Positions 12,701 through 24,179 of a DNA stretch of 64,000 nt are shown piece by piece. Source of the stretch: Moringa oleifera (taxonomy: Eukaryota; Streptophyta; Magnoliopsida; Brassicales; Moringaceae). The stretch is taken from positions 2,418,001 to 2,482,000 of the forward strand of contig JAJFZO010000889.1 in assembly GCA_021397835.1 (NCBI GenBank). The letters run 5' to 3'. The translations under genes and the position numbers were made by a program. How positions within the stretch are numbered: position 1 is the stretch's first letter; each line of letters begins with the position of its first letter. Under the pieces are notes generated by a model. That model had not been told where the DNA came from. It was given only the letters and a program-made list of their open reading frames with translations, and made no database searches.

Positions 12701-15700
12701 TCATCAGGAGGTATGAATTAAACTCTTCACAAAAAAAATTTCAGAGTTCTATTTTATGCTTCTGGGGCATGCATATTTATTTTTACTGAGGATAATAACT
12801 GTCTGCTGACTGGCATGCCTTTTATCTTGCTGTAATAATCAGATCTTAATAGCTCAGAAAAGGATTTGCAAAAGAAAGAAATAGTAGCTGTCTTGACTGC
12901 AATCTTAACTAATCATTCCTTTTGAGCATTTTAAGGAATTTTTTAGCTTGAATTTTTTATTCTCAACATTGTTCGTGAATCATCTTTTAAATGTGATTTC
13001 TCAATATTCTGACCTCATGCATATTTTCGTTTTGGACATTCTGTTTATCATACAATGACATTCAACCCGTCTATAATACTTTAGATATTATTATATATCC
13101 TCAGGTATTAAGAATGTCTTTCCACCTCCTTTCAGAAAAAAATAATATCTGAACGAAACATGCAATCCCTCCTTTGGAATTTTTTCATAGTAGAAGTAAT
13201 TGGTGTAACTTTTTTTTTTTTCCCTTTTGAACAAAACTATGAACTCTTTATGTATGTTAACCAGAACCGCATATTAGGGGAGATTGAGGATCAACTTCAG
13301 CAGATTCTGAGTTTGGTATTTGAGAATTACAAGTCACTGGATGAATTATCACCATCAGGGATGATGGATGTTTTTGGGCCTGCAACTGGAATACCAGCTC
13401 CTGCCTTGGCACCTGCCATCAAACTTTATAGTCTTCTGCATGATGTTTTAAGTCCTGAGTCGCAGTTGAAGTTTTCTAGATATTTTCAGGTATAATGACC
13501 GAGTTTTTCACGATCATGATGTTTTATAATTATGCATATTCTTCTTTCTTAATGAAGTGCCAATGCCCATACAGGCTGCTGCAAAGAAAAGGTCAAGAAG
13601 GCATTTGGCAGAAACTGATGAGTTTATTGGCAGTAATGAGAGCACTTTGATGGACCCTGTTGCTCTTTCCACTTCTTACCGGAAGATGAAATCTTTAATT
13701 TTGAATGTTGGTAATGAAATTCACACTGACATAGAGATCCATAATCAGCATATCTTCCCCAGGTCAGTATTATGTTGTCATGTATGAAACAGTATTAATC
13801 TACCTTGTACTCACTTTCAAGGTACATTCAATATTTGCTCCTCCCCTCCCTTCCCCTCCCCCTCCAACCCTTCCCATTTTCTCTATTTATTTGTGGATTT
13901 ATAATTTTGATTTCCTGAAGCTGGCTCACATTAATCAATACCACAATTTTTGTGCTAATGTAATAGATTTCTTTTGCTTTTTTGCTACGTGATGGACCAT
14001 TGTGGCCTCTGCTTACCCTTACATGATTCCAACAAAATTTTTCATTTGGTCCTTGTTCTAGTAATATTATCCACGGAAACTAAGAGAAAAAAATTGCTGA
14101 AAGCGATTAAAGATAAACCTCAAACTTAAGCAGATTCTTTTTCATAGTCCTTGAAGAATTAATGTTGAATGGTTTTCCTCTTCGAGTGCCTTGCAGTTTT
14201 CTGGATCTTCCGAATCTATCCGCTTCAATATATAGTGTGGAGCTCTGTGGTAGGTTGCAAGCATTTCTTGTTTCATGCCCTCCTTCTGGTCCCTCACCTC
14301 CTGTTGTAGAGCTTGTCATTACAACAGCAGAGTTTCAGAAGGATCTCTCTTGCTGGAACATCAAGTAATAAGATATTCTCTCTCTTATGCATCAATGATT
14401 TTTGTTTCTTTTTCCTTTCTGTTCCCTTTCATGATCTCCTTTGATCCTATACATTGCAGTCCTGTCAAAGGTGGTGTTAATGCCAAAGAGTTGTTCCACT
14501 CATACATAAGTCTATGGATTGAAGACAAACGTCTCACTTTACTTGAGTCCTGCAAACTAGATAAGGTATATATTTTACTGAGGATTTCCTTGATGCTGTA
14601 ATCATTTAATGGTATATGTTGATTTTATGAGGTACTCATGCAGAATATAGTCCAATATTTATTAATTATTTGTTAACAACGGGTTATCTGTCATTGAATG
14701 TTGATGTTGGATTGATAGTGAGAAATTTGAGTTAGACCGATGCCATTATTATTGTAACAGATATGAAATTATAATTTGTTTTTCCTTCATTTATTTGAAT
14801 GCTGATGCAAGTGGCATGGTTAACAGGCTAAGTTTTAAGTCAAATGAATTAAATTGATTTTTTTAACTGATCAGTTCATTTTCACAAACATTTCTTCGCA
14901 CATGAAAACATAGATGTGCGCATAAACACCCAATGTGAAAAGACAAGAAAGCTGACAGTTGTGGAGTTCCAGGAAGTTCCTACTTCATGATAACTATGTG
15001 TCTGAGTTTTTTCTTCTCTATTTATACGGTTCACTGGTAATCGGTTGCTCTCAGGTAAAGTGCTCTGGTGGCAGAACCCGACAGTTGACAACACCCTTTA
15101 TTGATGATATGTATGATCGGCTGAAGGAGACACTTAATGAATATGAGATCATCATCCGCCGCTGGCCAGAATACACGATTGCCTTGGAGGATGTATGTTT
15201 GAAAATATTCTTCATTGCTTTATGTTATGCGCTTGTATTATGGATGCATGAAAGTGCGATACAAACAACTTCAAAATGCCAACAAAGATCTCAATATATG
15301 GATTTTTTCTTGTTTATTTAGATCTGGAGAGACAAATATTATCTGACATTGTTGGCTTGACCTAACAGTTTCCCATTCCTTTTCCTCCCATTTTATGGGA
15401 ATGATTCAAGGTTGAGCCATTGGGTATGCTTGACATGGTGCTTTTTCTTCCGATTGTTTCTCCAAAATGTATGAACTTATATGAGGTTTTGGTTTGTCTC
15501 TACTATAAGGTCATTGCAAATGCTGAGAGGGCAATCATTGAAGCTTTAGACAAGCAGTATGCTGATGTTTTATCACCACTGAAGGACAATCTGACCCCCA
15601 AGATATTTGGCCTGAAATATGTTCAAAAATTTGCCAAAGGAACATCCAACAACTATGTTGTCCCCGATGAGGTCTGCTTCCATTTTTTATCTGCATGTTT

Positions 15701-17635
15701 TCTGGCATTAATAATTCTTTTCTACATGGAAATATCATTTATTATATTTGATTCTTTCAGTTAGCAATTCTTTTGAATTCCATGAAGAGAATGCTTGATG
15801 TTCTGTGTCCAAGGATTGAAGCCATCTTGAAGTCCTGGTGTTCTTGCATCCCTGATAGCAGGAATGGAGTCCCAGGAGAGCGTCTCAGTGAAGTAACAGT
15901 GATGCTAAGAGCAAAATTTAGAAGCTACCTGCAAGCAGTTGTGGAAAAACTTGCAGAGAATGTGGGTACTCTTTCAGAATGCAATAAGTTAATTTTTCTT
16001 ATAACATTTCATGTAGGAAGCTATAATTTGTTGGTAAGTATTTGTTTGGTAAAATGTCTTGTTTTTTTTTCTTTTTTGGATTCAAGATAGCAGTATGAGC
16101 TGATTATATTTGCAAAGCCAGATTTGACTAATTGATTTTTCTATAGGGTAGCTCATATCTTCAAATCTTTGAATGTCACCTCAGCAGAGAAATATATCAG
16201 TTAGGCATTTGGTTGACTGGTTAGCTTTTGCATGGTCGACATGTGGTCAATTGTTGCAATACTTGTCCGATCCATGGACTATCTATAATATGGTCCTCCA
16301 GTAATGAAGTTTTGTTGTTGGCATCCAAATTCATGCATGTGCCTGCAAATACACATACGTGGAGACATGCCACATGCATTGTTGCCTTTAAAGCCTTTCA
16401 ATTTTTTATAATAAGCTTACCTCTTTTTTATGTACGCAGACAAGGATGCAGAGTGTGACAAAATTGAAGAAAATAATCCAAGACTTGAAAGATACCATGG
16501 CAGAATCAGATGTGCGGAGTAGAATGCAACCCTTGAAAGAGTTTCTGGTAAAGACAATTGATCACCTCCATTCCATGTTCGAACCTCATGTGTTCATTGC
16601 AATCTGCCGAGGTTTCTGGGACCAGATGGGACAGGTAACAGCTATTGGCAACCTTTACCAAGGACTGAGAATCTTAAATGGAATTTTTCATTCTTTGATG
16701 TGTTTTCACAGGATATACTACGTCTTTTCGAAGATAGGGGAGACAACAGGTCCTGGTACAAAGGCGCACGAATTTCTGCTTCTGTAAGTTGCACTTTAGC
16801 CACTGAGTATTCCTTAGTTGGATCAGTTTCTTACATGATCTTTAGTTACCACGTAATGGCAAATTTTCCGTCAGTTTCTCTTATTCTAACAGGATAATTT
16901 CTTTTTTTTTTCTCCTCATTTCCTTCCCTTTGGGGTACGTAGAAATTCTTGCTATAAAAAAGAGGTTGGAGATGGATACCTCTATGAAGATAAATATATC
17001 TCATTGAAACTAAAGTCAGCTACATCTGTATTTCATATGATTAGCATGGTGTCTTGTGCCTTGATGTCAACTACTTACAGTATATATTGTGGCATACACT
17101 TGAATCACTGCAATGCAGATGACAAAATAAGCGTATACTTTATCTTCAAGCTGGAAAGTTTCTTGTTATAATTTAGACTAGTGCATGATAATAACTATAT
17201 TATCGACTTGGGGTATCAAATGCACCTTTCTTTTTTCTTTCAATATCTTCAGGCATACATGTTTTAATGTCTAATCTTGTGTGTGTTATTTAGAGCCTTT
17301 TCTTGTTGAAGAAGATTTTCAAAAGATAAAGAAGGATTTCAGCAATCATGATATTATATGTTGTTGCATTTTCCTCATAGCAATGATTTTTACCTGGAAT
17401 TTTCTCATAATAATGATTGTTATCTGCAATTTCCTATCATCAATTTTCCTAGTCATGGCATTCATTGTTGCCGTTGGATTTGCAGATTTTAGATGACATA
17501 TTTGCATCACAAATGCAGCAATTGCTTGGCAATGCTCTCCAAGGGAAGGACTTGGAGCCACCAAGATCTATAATGGAAGTCCGGTCCATGCTTTGTAAAG
17601 ATTCTGTAAATTACAAGGACAATCACTATTATTAG
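6711..17635 (+). CDS. Large plant protein of unknown function (At4g24610/At5g65440-like)
   Basis: Coding exons: 6711-6758, 6878-7453, 8165-8418, 8513-8584, 8756-8893, 9558-9676, 9767-10072, 11681-11768, 11866-11971, 12057-12170, 12327-12490, 12590-12710, 13265-13489, 13575-13762, 14197-14364, 14460-14565, 15055-15192, 15510-15671, 15761-15961, 16440-16634, 16712-16783, 17486-17635. They join in frame to 1236 residues. A 5' UTR exon probably ends at 5970 (CAGG|GTAAGT), with a leader intron to 6685; the ATG at 6711 is the first after it. The first ~290 residues are low-complexity and Ser/Asp-rich (MDISSSDDEV), likely disordered. The rest is mostly helical, with conserved-looking blocks such as LRWWPIYHEPEHELVGRMQL, LLNGPWKWLVNEFASYYGVS and AICRGFWDQMGQDILRLFED. 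I see no signal peptide or catalytic motif. The At4g24610-like assignment is from memory. The function is unknown; a C2/MUN-type membrane-traffic fold is possible but unproven. Confidence 0.85.
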
Positions 17636-18026
17636 AACCCCCTCTTTATGTACAGATGAATTAAGGTGGCACTTACTTTTCCAATAGTATTACATTGAAG
17701 ACATGATTAAGAATTGGCGGACACGGAGAGAAGGTACTGATGCAGAGATCAACCATGGACCCTCAGAATGATGAGTTTTGTCAATTTTGTAAAGATTTCC
17801 ACCATGGCCTCTGTGGTGGCTTTTCTCTATATCTCCTCCTTTACCAAATCAGAAAAGGTAGAATTTCGGGAAGCAAATAGTGCATAGTCATATCTTTTCT
17901 GAATCCTCATGTCAAGATTCAAATATTTACATCAATAATTTTGCTTTTTCGTACAATTCTTCTATGAGATCTCTAGTATTGTTGATTTCATCACTCTTTT
18001 GGATATATAGACATCATCAGTTTAAG

Positions 18027-18677
18027 ATGCTGACAGGCAAGCACATCTTAGTTTCTTCTAGACGTGCACATGCTCGCCAAAACATAGGTTCTGTAATTGA
18101 TGGAAGAAGAAATATGTTCTACCTTGATGTCCAGGAAGTTGACCCCAGTTTTGAATGGGGAACCTGTTGGCAAACAAGCCCTGCTAACTTGCTGGTAAAA
18201 GCCAGGTAACCCAGATTCATACAGAGGTTCTTGTTTAAGATGATTATTTGTTCCATTTTATTTCCCTATATTGTTAGGACCATGCAGTCTCTAATGAACC
18301 AGCTTTCATTTTCTCCCTTACTAATTGTCGAACTCTATTCTGTCAATGGATTGGAAAATTGGATTAGACAACTTAGTGGGTTAATTTAACTGAATATCTG
18401 CCATGACTTTTAATAGATGCAAGTCGCAAGATTTTTTTGTTTCTTCATGTTTAATGTCACTACCATTATCTGGACTTGGATGATTTCTGTCATTATCTTC
18501 CATTTCCTTCTCTTCAGGACTCTCATGTTTGGTAACCGTTTATCTTCGAAAACAGCTCAGAGGTTCCCAAGTTCAGTACAGCCATGTGGCACAGTGAGTT
18601 CCCAGGTAGACTCAAATTCCCAAATCATTTCTCTCTGGTTTCAGAAATTGCATTTCCGAAATTTCTATTGTTCATGA
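18027..18677 (+). CDS. Unrecognised two-exon open frame (doubtful gene)
   Basis: An open frame from an ATG at 18027 runs to a possible donor (GCCAG|GTAACC, exon end 18205). It joins in frame through an acceptor (CTTCAG|GACTC, exon start 18518) to a stop at 18675-18677, giving ~112 residues. The predicted protein is basic, with segments such as SSRRAHARQNIGSVIDGRRN and DVQEVDPSFEWGTCWQTSP, and resembles no family I know. It lies just downstream of the At4g24610-like gene on the same strand, so it could also be part of that gene's 3' UTR. The only support is the in-frame GT-AG join. Confidence 0.2.
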
Positions 18678-18679
18678 AC

Positions 18680-20517
18680 CTTAAAAGTAGATGGTGCAGA
18701 GTCACATCAGAAAATTTGTGTTCTTGGTGCTTTGTAATTTAGTAAAAAGGAAAAGAGAGTGCCGCAAATTTTCTCTCAGAAAAAAAAAATTGTGGCTGCT
18801 AGAAGCTGAATTATTGCGGATTTGTATTTTCTGGAAAAGTGATCCAGAAATGGACCGTGAGCAGAGCAAGCACAAGCATAGTAAGATTTGGCTGGTGGGG
18901 TTCAAGGGTAGTTGTCCAAATTACAAGAAAAACAACAAAATGATGTGTCAATAATGACATTGACACCACTTTGTTGGGTTTAAAGGTTTATATTGACCTA
19001 AGCAAACAAATAGAGAGTAAACTGGATGCTAAATTTTTAACATGCTTATGTAAAAGTGAAGAAATTACGTAGTTTGCGTGATGAGTGAGGTAGTAGAATT
19101 ATACATGGCTACGTTGCCTGCTATGATTGTCTGACCTGAAAGTTAGGAGTTCTGTCTGAATTCGATATGGTAAGTCTTGTTTAAACCCTGAGTTACAGAA
19201 AGCAGATTACTTATAGGATTTCAACATAAAGAAACATCTAATATTCAATCAAAGACAAAGAGAAGTGTTGGAGCAAGTAATTTGGTTTGCAAACTCGATG
19301 CCCACTAAAGAAACTATACTGAATTGGTGACCACAATAGGCCAATCAAAAGCAATAATCTCAAAGAATTTGTCATATATATTGCTGACAGATGCCTCCCT
19401 GATTGATGGTCAACAAAGCAAGAATATATGCAGGGGATCAATTGGTAACGAACTGTGTGTGGTACAGATTCAATCTTATCATCATCATCATCCACAATGA
19501 ATACTGCTTTTTCTTGGAGCAGTTTGCCTCCATGGATGCTGTCCTTCCACCATTATTACTAGTATTTCCTCCTTGTGAAATTATTGCAAAGAAAGGAATC
19601 AATATGTGGTCAAGCAATTTCCTACTTGGACACGTTTATGTCCATTCTACCCTTTTTTGGTTTTTAATTTTCTCTCCCTTTTGAGCAAATCAAATGATGA
19701 ATTTGGTGGGGTATCTTTCTTAATTTTTGGGACCTTTCCGTAGATTGACAACCCTTTTATATATACCATCTTCTTGCTGAATTCATGTCACTGTAATTTT
19801 AGTGTAATTTCTCTTTTTGCTATGTGCTTACTGTTTGCAACAAAAGAAAAATACAGTATCATTTGATTAAAAAACTCCTGTTAAAAATTAAGAGTTTTAA
19901 ACATAATGTAAGATCAAGATACATCATTGTTATCTAACCAACAAAAGCGTGCTAGAAAACAATTTCATTGATGTTTATAAAGCTCTAAATGGTGAAACAA
20001 ACTTAAAAAAAATTTAGAACTCAAACCATTTTTTTTTCAATAAATTAGGATCAGAGGAGATGATGAAGCTCATATGTAAATGAAAAGTTTAACTCCACAA
20101 TCTGACGGAAAGGTTCCAGCCAGGAAAAACTAAGCTGTAGATTAATTTGACCTCAACTTCACCAATTCTTAATTCAATTACTTTAGGGTGTCACCAACTG
20201 ATACTTGAAAGGCACAAACTCCAAATAAACTAATTTAAACTGATCGTGCTCATAATTGGAAACAGTCTCATGGCGTGGATCAATTTGCAATAGTAAACTG
20301 AACAAGTAAATTCATACTTAATTTTATAAAAATTGGAAAAAAAAGAGAACATAGAATAAGGAATCCAACACCAGGATGCTATTGTCTGCCCTTATTTCTA
20401 ATTTTCCATTAAGCAAGAAGCATGATTAAACCCCAGAAGGACGATTAATACTAATTTAATTAAGCCACTAGTTACTTTTCTTCATCATCATCATGTCATC
20501 TATGGGCATGGGCAGGA
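18680..20517. other. Intergenic between convergent genes
   Basis: No supported gene. Open frames here are short and overlap on both strands, with AT-rich composition. The right end presumably contains the 3' UTR of the minus-strand carrier gene. Confidence 0.5.
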
Positions 20518-21486
20518 TTAGAAGTCTTTGAGCAACTTCCTGACCTGCTCGAGGGTCACAAACAGCACGACCGTGAACGGCCCCTGCCTGGAGATGGTCG
20601 GCACGAAACCCTTGTACAGGGACATTGGCCCCTCTGCCCTCACAGTCTTCAACGCGCAGTCCAGGGCACCAGCATACGGCGGCGCCGATCCCGGCTCCAC
20701 CTTCATGTTCATCACCCTTGTCTTGATCACGTCCACTGGGTTCGACACTACAGCTGCTACAAACCCTGCAGCGAAGCTAGCCGTCACGTGAGTTCCCAGT
20801 CCGTCTCGCATCACACCTTTGGCCAGAATCAGTTCTTTCACCTGGTCGTACGATGCCAGCTGGGAAGCCGTGACCAACATGGCCCGGTTCACGGTGAGGG
20901 ACGAGCCGCGCCAGAGACTGCCCACTCCCTCGCGCTTCGCCATCTGCGAGATGGCGTCGACAACGCTCTTGTAATTGCGGCGCTGAGCCGGCGGGAGGCG
21001 ACCGTCGGCCTGCATGCGGACCATAGCAACGTCGGCCGGGTTCCCGACGGCGGCTCCGATGCCCCCAGCAATCAGCCCGGCTGTTATCTTCCGGGCAAGA
21101 GGCATGGTCCCTGTGTTCGGGTCGCTCCACTTCTGCTTAAGGATATCATAGAGTCCCATACGGGTTGTCGAATAGAGAGTTTGGCGAAGCACGGTTGCGG
21201 AAACCCCGGAGAAGAGAGCCGCGACGCCTTCGTGCTGGATAATACGTGCACCAACAGCAATCGGACCCACGCGCGGTGGCGGTGGAGGCGACACGTGGAT
21301 GGAAGCCGGAGCTGTAGTATGGAAGGCGAGAGCGGGCCGTAGATTCTGCACCACTGCCGGATTCGGTTTCGGCGCGTGGTTCTCGCCCTGGAGCTGCATT
21401 CGAACCTTGATCAAATCAAGGGGGTGGGTAGAGCAACCGGCCACAATTGAAGCAATGCCTCCCTCAACAAAACCTTTCACACCCAT
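20518..21486 (-). CDS. DIC: Mitochondrial dicarboxylate carrier (DIC/PUMP-type), intronless
   Basis: Mitochondrial inner-membrane carrier of 322 residues that exchanges dicarboxylates such as malate, oxaloacetate and succinate with phosphate or sulfate. The three repeats each carry the mitochondrial-carrier signature: PLDLIKVRMQ near residue 22, PADVAMVRMQ in repeat 2 and PVDVIKTRVM in repeat 3. The first matrix loop has a plant-DIC-like Pro/Ala-rich insertion ending in VSPPPPPRVG. I chose the MGVKGF start (ATG at 21484-21486), which matches the family N-terminus; an in-frame ATG eight codons upstream is less likely. The gene is a single exon, like Arabidopsis DIC1-3, and is visibly GC-rich against its AT-rich flanks. 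The Arabidopsis DIC genes were first called uncoupling proteins PUMP4-6. Which DIC paralogue this is cannot be settled here. Confidence 0.95.
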   Translation of the reverse strand: MGVKGFVEGGIASIVAGCSTHPLDLIKVRMQLQGENHAPKPNPAVVQNLRPALAFHTTAPASIHVSPPPPPRVGPIAVGARIIQHEGVAALFSGVSATVLRQTLYSTTRMGLYDILKQKWSDPNTGTMPLARKITAGLIAGGIGAAVGNPADVAMVRMQADGRLPPAQRRNYKSVVDAISQMAKREGVGSLWRGSSLTVNRAMLVTASQLASYDQVKELILAKGVMRDGLGTHVTASFAAGFVAAVVSNPVDVIKTRVMNMKVEPGSAPPYAGALDCALKTVRAEGPMSLYKGFVPTISRQGPFTVVLFVTLEQVRKLLKDF

Positions 21487-21844
21487 TCTCAAATAAGGGA
21501 AAAATCTCAAGAAACAGCGAAAAGAATTTGTCGGTGAGTCAGTAACGAAAAAACAACAAAGATCTCTGGGTTTGGTAAGAATGAAAAGAAAAAAGAGAAA
21601 GAGAAATCGAAACGCAATTTGTCGGTTTAATATTCTACTGAGACCAATTGGAGTTAGGGTTCATCTCACTGGAGACCAGGAGATGAGAATGAAGACCAAA
21701 GGCTATAGAAGAAAAGTGAGGTACGTTGGGCCTCTGAGACATACGCAGCCTAGCGGATTCTGTGTATATCTGTTTCTCTGGGAAAGAAGAGAGTCGAGAA
21801 AAGAAAAGGACGAATGTTGTGTGAGGAAGGAGAAGAGGAAGGGA

Positions 21845-21852
21845 ATATATAG
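21845..21852 (-). promoter_or_regulatory. Candidate TATA box of the dicarboxylate carrier gene
   Basis: Reading the minus strand, CTATATATTCC lies about 360 nt upstream of the carrier start codon. It is the only clear TATA-like motif close upstream. If used, it predicts a leader of roughly 330 nt that is rich in CT/GA tracts. No transcript evidence is available. Confidence 0.35.
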
Positions 21853-21999
21853 GAGCAGACAACAGGGAAATGCGAAGGAAAGCAACGGGGCAAGCTGGCT
21901 TCTTACGCGAGACAGAGAATGTGGTCACTGCTACGCGTTTGTGGGGCCCCAATCAATTAATTGTTATTTGTTTATTTATTTATTTTTAAAAAAGATAAT

Positions 22000-24060
22000 T
22001 ATTCCTTCATTGCCTTTCAATTCAAACGGGTAAATTTGATGCCCGAATCATTCAATTGGACCATTTAATTTTCATATCCAATACCCATGTAGTAGCTAGG
22101 GCCATTCAAAGCATATCAAACTTTTCTCTTCTTTTTTTTTTTTCCCTCTCTCTCTCTTTGGGTTTGATTTGTGAGCATTCAATCCTTTGACAGCATTGCT
22201 TTTACTCTCAAATTTGATCTCTTCTAATTTAATCTATTGTATGAGATTTTTTATAAAAAAATCAGATTTTTTAATATGTACTTAATATAATTTTGTTAGA
22301 AATTAATTTAAATAAAAAGGTCATATAAAGCCCATTTACACTCCTTCATGAATCTTTCCTTTAAAAAAAAATTAAACTTGATTTAACAATTTAAATCAAA
22401 TTCAATTTTATAAAAAATAAATATTAAAAATATTTAAATTGAGTAAAAAATACTCAAACTGTTATTAAAAAATTCAAGCACTTTTTTAGTATTAAAAATA
22501 TTTTTTTTAAAAAATATATTATTAAATATATGAAAAATAATAAAAATTTATTTAAATTTAAAAATACACTCAAAATAAAATATAAAATTTACTTAAATCA
22601 AATTTTAAAATATTTTAACAATAAAAGTATTATTGATTTTTCATGACTATTGGAAACCAAAATCGAATGTAAATACTATTATTTTTGTTTTTCTAGTAAT
22701 AGGTTCAACCACAACAAAATAAAACACAGTTGTTTAGTTAATTATCTGCCAGTTGTCAGCATTTGTAATTTTTTTTTTTAATTTTGTAACTACAACTAAT
22801 AAGCAGAATCTACCAAAAATAGTTGTGAGGGTCTCTCCTTTGAGGCTAATAATCAATAATATAGATATTTATAATTAAGAATCATAAAAATTAGAGTAAA
22901 TATAAAAAATTATTTTTAAATTTAAATCATAATATATCAATTGAATTAATTATATATTTAATTTTTTAGTTTAATATTGAATCTTAGTTTGAACTATTGT
23001 AAAAAAATAAAAAATATTTTTATTGTTAAAATACATTTAAACTGACTTAAACAAATTTTAAACTTTATTTTAAATTTATGACTTAATTTTAAATAATTTT
23101 TAACAAACAGATTATTCTTACAATTTTTAAAAGATTAATAATGTAGTTTTTAATAAATATATGTATTAATTATATTAAAAGTACATGTATTTCGCTTGTT
23201 ATCTTAAATTAAAACTTATAAAAAATTTAAATTTATATTTTTATTATATTTTTAATGTAAATATAATTTTTATTAATATTAATAATTTTATGCACACACG
23301 TAATATATATGTAATTTTTACTTCTTTAATTACTCTAATGTCTATTTAAAATATTATCAAAATAAAAAATATTTTATTCATATCAAGCTTAACAAAAATA
23401 TGTAACTATAAATATTTTTAACAAATAAAAAATAAAAATATTTTATTTATTTAAATAATATTTTTTAAAAAATATTATGATAATTCTAAGAGTAAAAATC
23501 ATATACGCCTATGTATATTAGTAAAACTTTTAATATTGATACAAAACATATTTAAAAATTTTATATTGAAAATTTAACAAAAATATAAATTTTAAGTAGA
23601 TATATTTTTTTGTAAATATTTGTTTGAGATTGTAAATAAAAAAATATATTTTTAAATAATTAATTGTAAATATTTTATTACTAAAAAAAATTTATAACTT
23701 TTTTTGTTGTAGTTTGAATAATTTTTTTACATTTGTTTTAATTTTCAATTGTCAAAATGTGTTGAACAATATTTTTAATTTTAATATTCATAATTTATAC
23801 TATTTAATGAACTTTTAATCAAGCCATGGGTTGAAGAAAAAGTAAACAAAAAGAGATTGGGACGCGGAGAAATGTAGCACGCTGTTGCGCTTTCAAATCC
23901 CTATTAAAGCCATACAGGTGTCAATCGGCAATTGGGTTGACGGAGTCACCAAGACCGAGTAAAAGTCACAAAAGAGGAGAAACGGGTCTCCAAGGGGGTG
24001 CGGGTCCCTACTAGACATTAAGCAAATCCAACGAGTCTGAACACGCTTCTGAGGTGGGCC
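22000..24060. other. AT-rich gene desert, left part
   Basis: Very AT-rich sequence with many short poly-A/T runs and no open frame of note. A short patch of more balanced composition lies at about 23840-24080, next to the tRNA. I see no transposon termini or coding remains. Confidence 0.6.
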
Positions 24061-24083
24061 TCGACCAAGGACAAAATTTGGAC

Positions 24084-24087
24084 AAAA
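24084..24087 (-). terminator. RNA polymerase III T-run terminator of tRNA-Ser
   Basis: A TTTT run on the minus strand (AAAA on plus) lies 10 nt past the tRNA 3' end, a normal distance for Pol III termination. Another TTTT follows closely. Confidence 0.5.
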
Positions 24088-24097
24088 TATTTTCCAG

Positions 24098-24179
24098 CGT
24101 CGCCTGAGAGATTCGAACTCTCGCGGGGAAACCCCATGTACTTAGCAGGCACACGCCTTAACCACTCGGCCAAAGCGAC
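24098..24179 (-). tRNA. tRNA-Ser (anticodon GCU)
   Basis: An 82-nt class II tRNA. The 7-bp acceptor stem pairs GTCGCTT with AGGCGAC, with discriminator G. The D-arm is TGGCCGAGTGGTTAAGGC and the anticodon loop is CTGCTAA, with GCT at plus positions 24144-24146. The variable arm is long, as expected for Ser, and the T-arm carries GTTCGAATC (B box). No CCA is encoded and no intron is present, as in nuclear plant tRNA-Ser genes. It decodes AGC/AGU. Confidence 0.96.

Noticed and set aside
20777..21342. Long open frames antisense to or overlapping the DIC gene
   Set aside because: They are shadows created by the high GC content of the real carrier coding sequence and match no family.
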